DNA of 64,000 nucleotides from Tretioscincus oriximinensis. Its lineage: Eukaryota; Chordata; Lepidosauria; Squamata; Gymnophthalmidae. Within the stretch, counting starts at the first letter, position 1. Each line of letters begins with the position of its first letter. A program made the position numbers and the translations under genes. This document shows positions 61,049 to 64,000 of this stretch, one piece after another. The notes beneath the pieces are model-generated. The model did no database searches. It was given only the letters and a program-made list of their open reading frames with translations, and was not told where the DNA came from. The stretch lies in NCBI GenBank assembly GCA_022410635.1, contig JAJVDF010000257.1, positions 1,425,992 to 1,489,991 of the forward strand, written 5' to 3'.

Positions 61049-61650
61049 CTATTAAGCGCATTTACAATTTTAACTAGATTTTATCTTTATCAGTGGCGGC
61101 CCTTTGTCTTTGAAAAGCCATTCCCTTAGCAGTTAATGAGGTGACAAAACTTGCATCTGAGGACTGATTGAAGACCTATCTTTTTATGTAATCATTTCCT
61201 ATGTATGGGTGCAGTTACATAACGATTACATACCTGATTCCTAATGCGAGCTTCCTAGTGCAGATGTTTTCCAACTGTATAGCGAAGGGCAGGCATCTTC
61301 CATTGCAGATGCCTGCAGCCCTTCGTCATGTGTCTATCCTTGTGAGAGAAGATGAGAGACATGGAACACACCAGCCAACCACCCCACCTCCTGCAGTATT
61401 GTAACAGGAGGAAGTGAGCATTAGAGGAATCATTTAGACAACTAAAAGAGTCTCTTTGGCTGCTTTATACTATTTCAGCTGTTCTTACCTATCCAATTTT
61501 AATGAGTTTTAATTGCTTGACTATTTTAGACAGTTTTTAATCCCCGTTTTTAATGTTTGCTTATCTTTGGCAAACTGTTTTGAGATTCTGTTTTTATAGG
61601 AATAAAATTTGATTGTGAAGAGGAATTACATCTACATTGTCTGAATTCTT
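61049..61650. other. Intron DNA, nothing recognised
   Basis: Contains an isolated CAGTGGCGGCC at 61092, like the end of the hAT at 19656, without a partner end. Confidence 0.35.
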
Positions 61651-61938
61651 AGGCACGAATGGCACAGTCACTAAGGAGACAGTCTCTCATCTAAGAGATC
61701 CAGTTTCGAGGTCCTGTGTCGGATGCGGGGAGGGGTGAGCAGCTTCTACCAGCCTGTAGCTGTAACCAACTCAATTTTTAATTTGCATTTCAGGTAAATG
61801 AGGACCCCCATTAATCTGGTGAGGAAGATAGAATAAGATGTAAGTCTTCAGACAAAAATCAACCTTGTAAGTTGCTCTCTCTTCGGGTGAGAACGGTGAG
61901 GTACGAAAACTCTTCTCCTTCTCCTCCTCCTCCTCCTT
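61651..61938 (+). mobile_element. tRNA-derived SINE B, diverged copy
   Basis: Head AGGCACGAATGGCACAGTCA, GGGGAGGGGTGAGCAGCTTC, CAACCTTGTAAGTTGCTCTC and a (CTC)n end. Directly abutted by Penelope-like sequence. Confidence 0.7.
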
Positions 61939-62016
61939 GACGTGTCTACAAAAGCTTATGCCACCAACTTTTCTCCTGATAGTTTCTAAGTGCTACTAGC
62001 ACCTTTGCTGGACTTC
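61939..62016 (+). mobile_element. Penelope-like fragment
   Basis: GTGTCTACAAAAGCTTATGC, CAACTTTTCTC and CCTTTGCTGGACTT match the right arm of copies A and B; the inverted arm is absent. Confidence 0.55.
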
Positions 62017-63754
62017 AATATTTTACAACCTTTCAAAACATTTTGTGTTGATAAAACTTAACAAATAAAAGTCAGCATTGAACCTGGTACTTGAAATTAG
62101 GCTGACAATAATCTACTCAAGATTGCCAAATGTGGGTCCATTTTTGGTAACTTTGAGTTGGGGAATTATAGGCCATTCTGAGTGGCCAAAATTATAGCCA
62201 CTGACATCGCTTTCAGCCATGGCATGTAATCTGTTACTGTTAGGCTCAAAATGGTCCTTATTNTGTTTGGCTGAAAAACCATTCAACAAAATTCTAATGA
62301 TTTGAAACAGTTGTGTCATCCTGGCCATTTTTGTTTGTCTTCTTGGAAAGGCAGGTGCTCATTAATTTATTAGACCTGCTAAGTGGAGGAACAGATCATG
62401 ATTTAAATTATAGTGTGAGTAACAAAGTTGAGGATGTTTCCAGGTATTGCAGTGTGCTTGACCTGAAAATAAGGTTGTTCAATTATGGTACATTATATGT
62501 GTTATAGTAATAGAGAGGCTTTTTGAATAGGGATGGAATGTGCTTAATTTTTATCAGTACAACATTCTGAAAAGAAGAACAAATAATATTCAGATTGATC
62601 CTTGACTTAGATTAATATTGCACCCAGAATGGGTTATCTGTCAGCCAAATTATTTTGACACTACCTAGAATACTCCACATTTTTTTTATTTAATGAAACT
62701 GTCATGATTTAAACAAGTAATTAGTCAATAAAGATTGTTTCTATCGGGGCTATAGAACTTGTCATCTGAAAAACTGAACTCAGTCATTCATATATTATAC
62801 AGTATCCACCAATTTNCTGGACATTTTATTTTGTGGAAACATAATGATAGATCACAATTTAAATAGTATTGCACATCTACAATTGTAGATAACTGATATC
62901 CTGTCACCCCTATATTCAGTAAAACCTCCATCATTTCTGGGCCTCCATCATTGTTCTTTGCCTTTTAATGTATACTTTTAAGATAGGGAATAATAGCAGC
63001 TTATCTTATTCATACAACCTTGAGCAGTGAGAGTGAGATCAAAAAGAAATAAAAGTTTTTTCTTCTATTGTTACCAACTTCTTTGAATTTCCTTTGGTTG
63101 TATTGTGTGCTTTAAAATATATACTTTATCTTTGGCCAATTCAGGAATCTTTTGAATTATTTAAAATAGATTAGTTAATACAGATGGGCAGCAGATCCTT
63201 TAGGAGGTTAGCAATGTTTCTTGTGATTCATCTTTTCAGTTGATTTCCTTTTTTATACTATTACCCATTCTAGGTTTTCCCTGATTTTCATCATCACACC
63301 TTATCTCTATATATTCCTGAAAAAATGACAAAAGAGCATCATAGCTCTCAGCAGGGAAGCATTATCCGTAAGAACATGACTAGTAAAGCTGACAGCTGTG
63401 CTTTTCAGCACCAAGCACACTGGCTAAATCTATACCCTGCCAGCCCATCTGCCAACTGTGGAGTTTCTAGAGCAGCCAAGTTATTTATAGAAAGCTGTTT
63501 GTACAAAGCCAATATTTACCTGACATTTCTGTAAAAATTGCCTCACTTCATTATCATGCATTACTCCTTTCTCAGAACTACTTTGCATATTAAATGGTGA
63601 CTGCTCTGATAAAAATATTCTAAATAGGTTTATAAAATTAGATCATTCCCACCACAACAAAATGGATGGTTAGCTATTTAAAACAGTTTTATATGGCTTC
63701 CTATTCACATTATTTAAACCTAGAAGAAATTTATCTAATCAATTTTATGTAGGA
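62017..63754. other. Intron DNA, nothing certain
   Basis: 63325-63600 has balanced composition and no repeat signs and might be conserved non-coding DNA, but nothing in the sequence proves it. Confidence 0.3.
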
Positions 63755-63812
63755 TTGTAGGTGTTTCTACTGGACTTTCCACTAAGACTAACACGGCCAT
63801 TTCTCTGAAATC
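63755..63812 (+). mobile_element. Penelope-like tail fragment
   Basis: CTACTGGACTTTCCACTAAG and ACACGGCCATTTCTCTGAAA match the tail of copies A and B. Confidence 0.5.
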
Positions 63813-64000
63813 AAAACATCCACGAAAACTGATAATACATTGTCTTGACTGAAACCTATCACAGTGAAATAGAAAAAACTGAATTATGACGACCTTTTAT
63901 TTATATTGTACATATTTTTATATTTATATTCTGCCCTATCTCATTGTGGGAATGAAAAAAATTACAGTAGTTGATCCGCTTGAACTAAGGGTGATCGCAT

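Overview
The window is vertebrate nuclear DNA, almost certainly from a squamate reptile (a lizard or gecko-like genome). Two things indicate this. One host gene is interrupted by long introns. The interspersed repeats also mix CR1-, L2-like, L1- and R4/Dong-like LINE fragments, two tRNA-derived SINE families (one with the polypyrimidine-ended tail of Sauria-type SINEs), hAT and mariner MITEs, Penelope-like debris and solo LTRs. There is no prokaryotic gene organisation, CRISPR array or operon.

The only host gene I can support is ELMO1 (engulfment and cell motility 1), on the minus strand. Six terminal coding exons lie at 26993-27156, 24277-24389, 23094-23201, 17708-17790, 14334-14411 and 12955-13155. 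They splice with consistent phases into 248 residues that match the ELMO1 C-terminus: the end of the ELMO-domain region, the atypical PH domain, and the proline-rich DOCK-binding tail ending NYDFVYDCN. The 3' UTR runs to a probable AATAAA at 11974-11979. From 27157 to the end of the window is one ELMO1 intron of at least 36.8 kb with no further exon recognised. Positions 1 to about 11950 are 3' flanking DNA.

Layout: 1-720 is GC-rich unclassified sequence. 2595-3200 is an unnamed repeat with a second copy at 31490-31880. 3477-5027 is a candidate DNA transposon with about 33-bp inverted termini, itself carrying an L1 insertion and a second MITE. 5095-5914 is a CR1 fragment split by a solo LTR. 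6353-9895 is a decayed L1 ORF2 carrying a Penelope-like palindrome. 11481-11747 is a large TAA/TAG microsatellite. The ELMO1 exons and short introns follow (12-27 kb), with two hAT MITEs, SINEs and a CR1 piece. The giant intron holds a 3.6-kb CR1 remnant (44720-48345) with esterase, endonuclease and reverse transcriptase segments, further hAT elements with 8-bp target duplications, nested SINE/LINE/Penelope insertions and a strong 70-nt hairpin at 49290-49359.

No wholly new gene system is visible. The most informative points are the well-dated nested insertions, the target-site duplications that define element ends exactly, two palindromic Penelope-like insertions with a hammerhead-like strand pattern, an unnamed MITE family with two copies in the window, and the hairpin.
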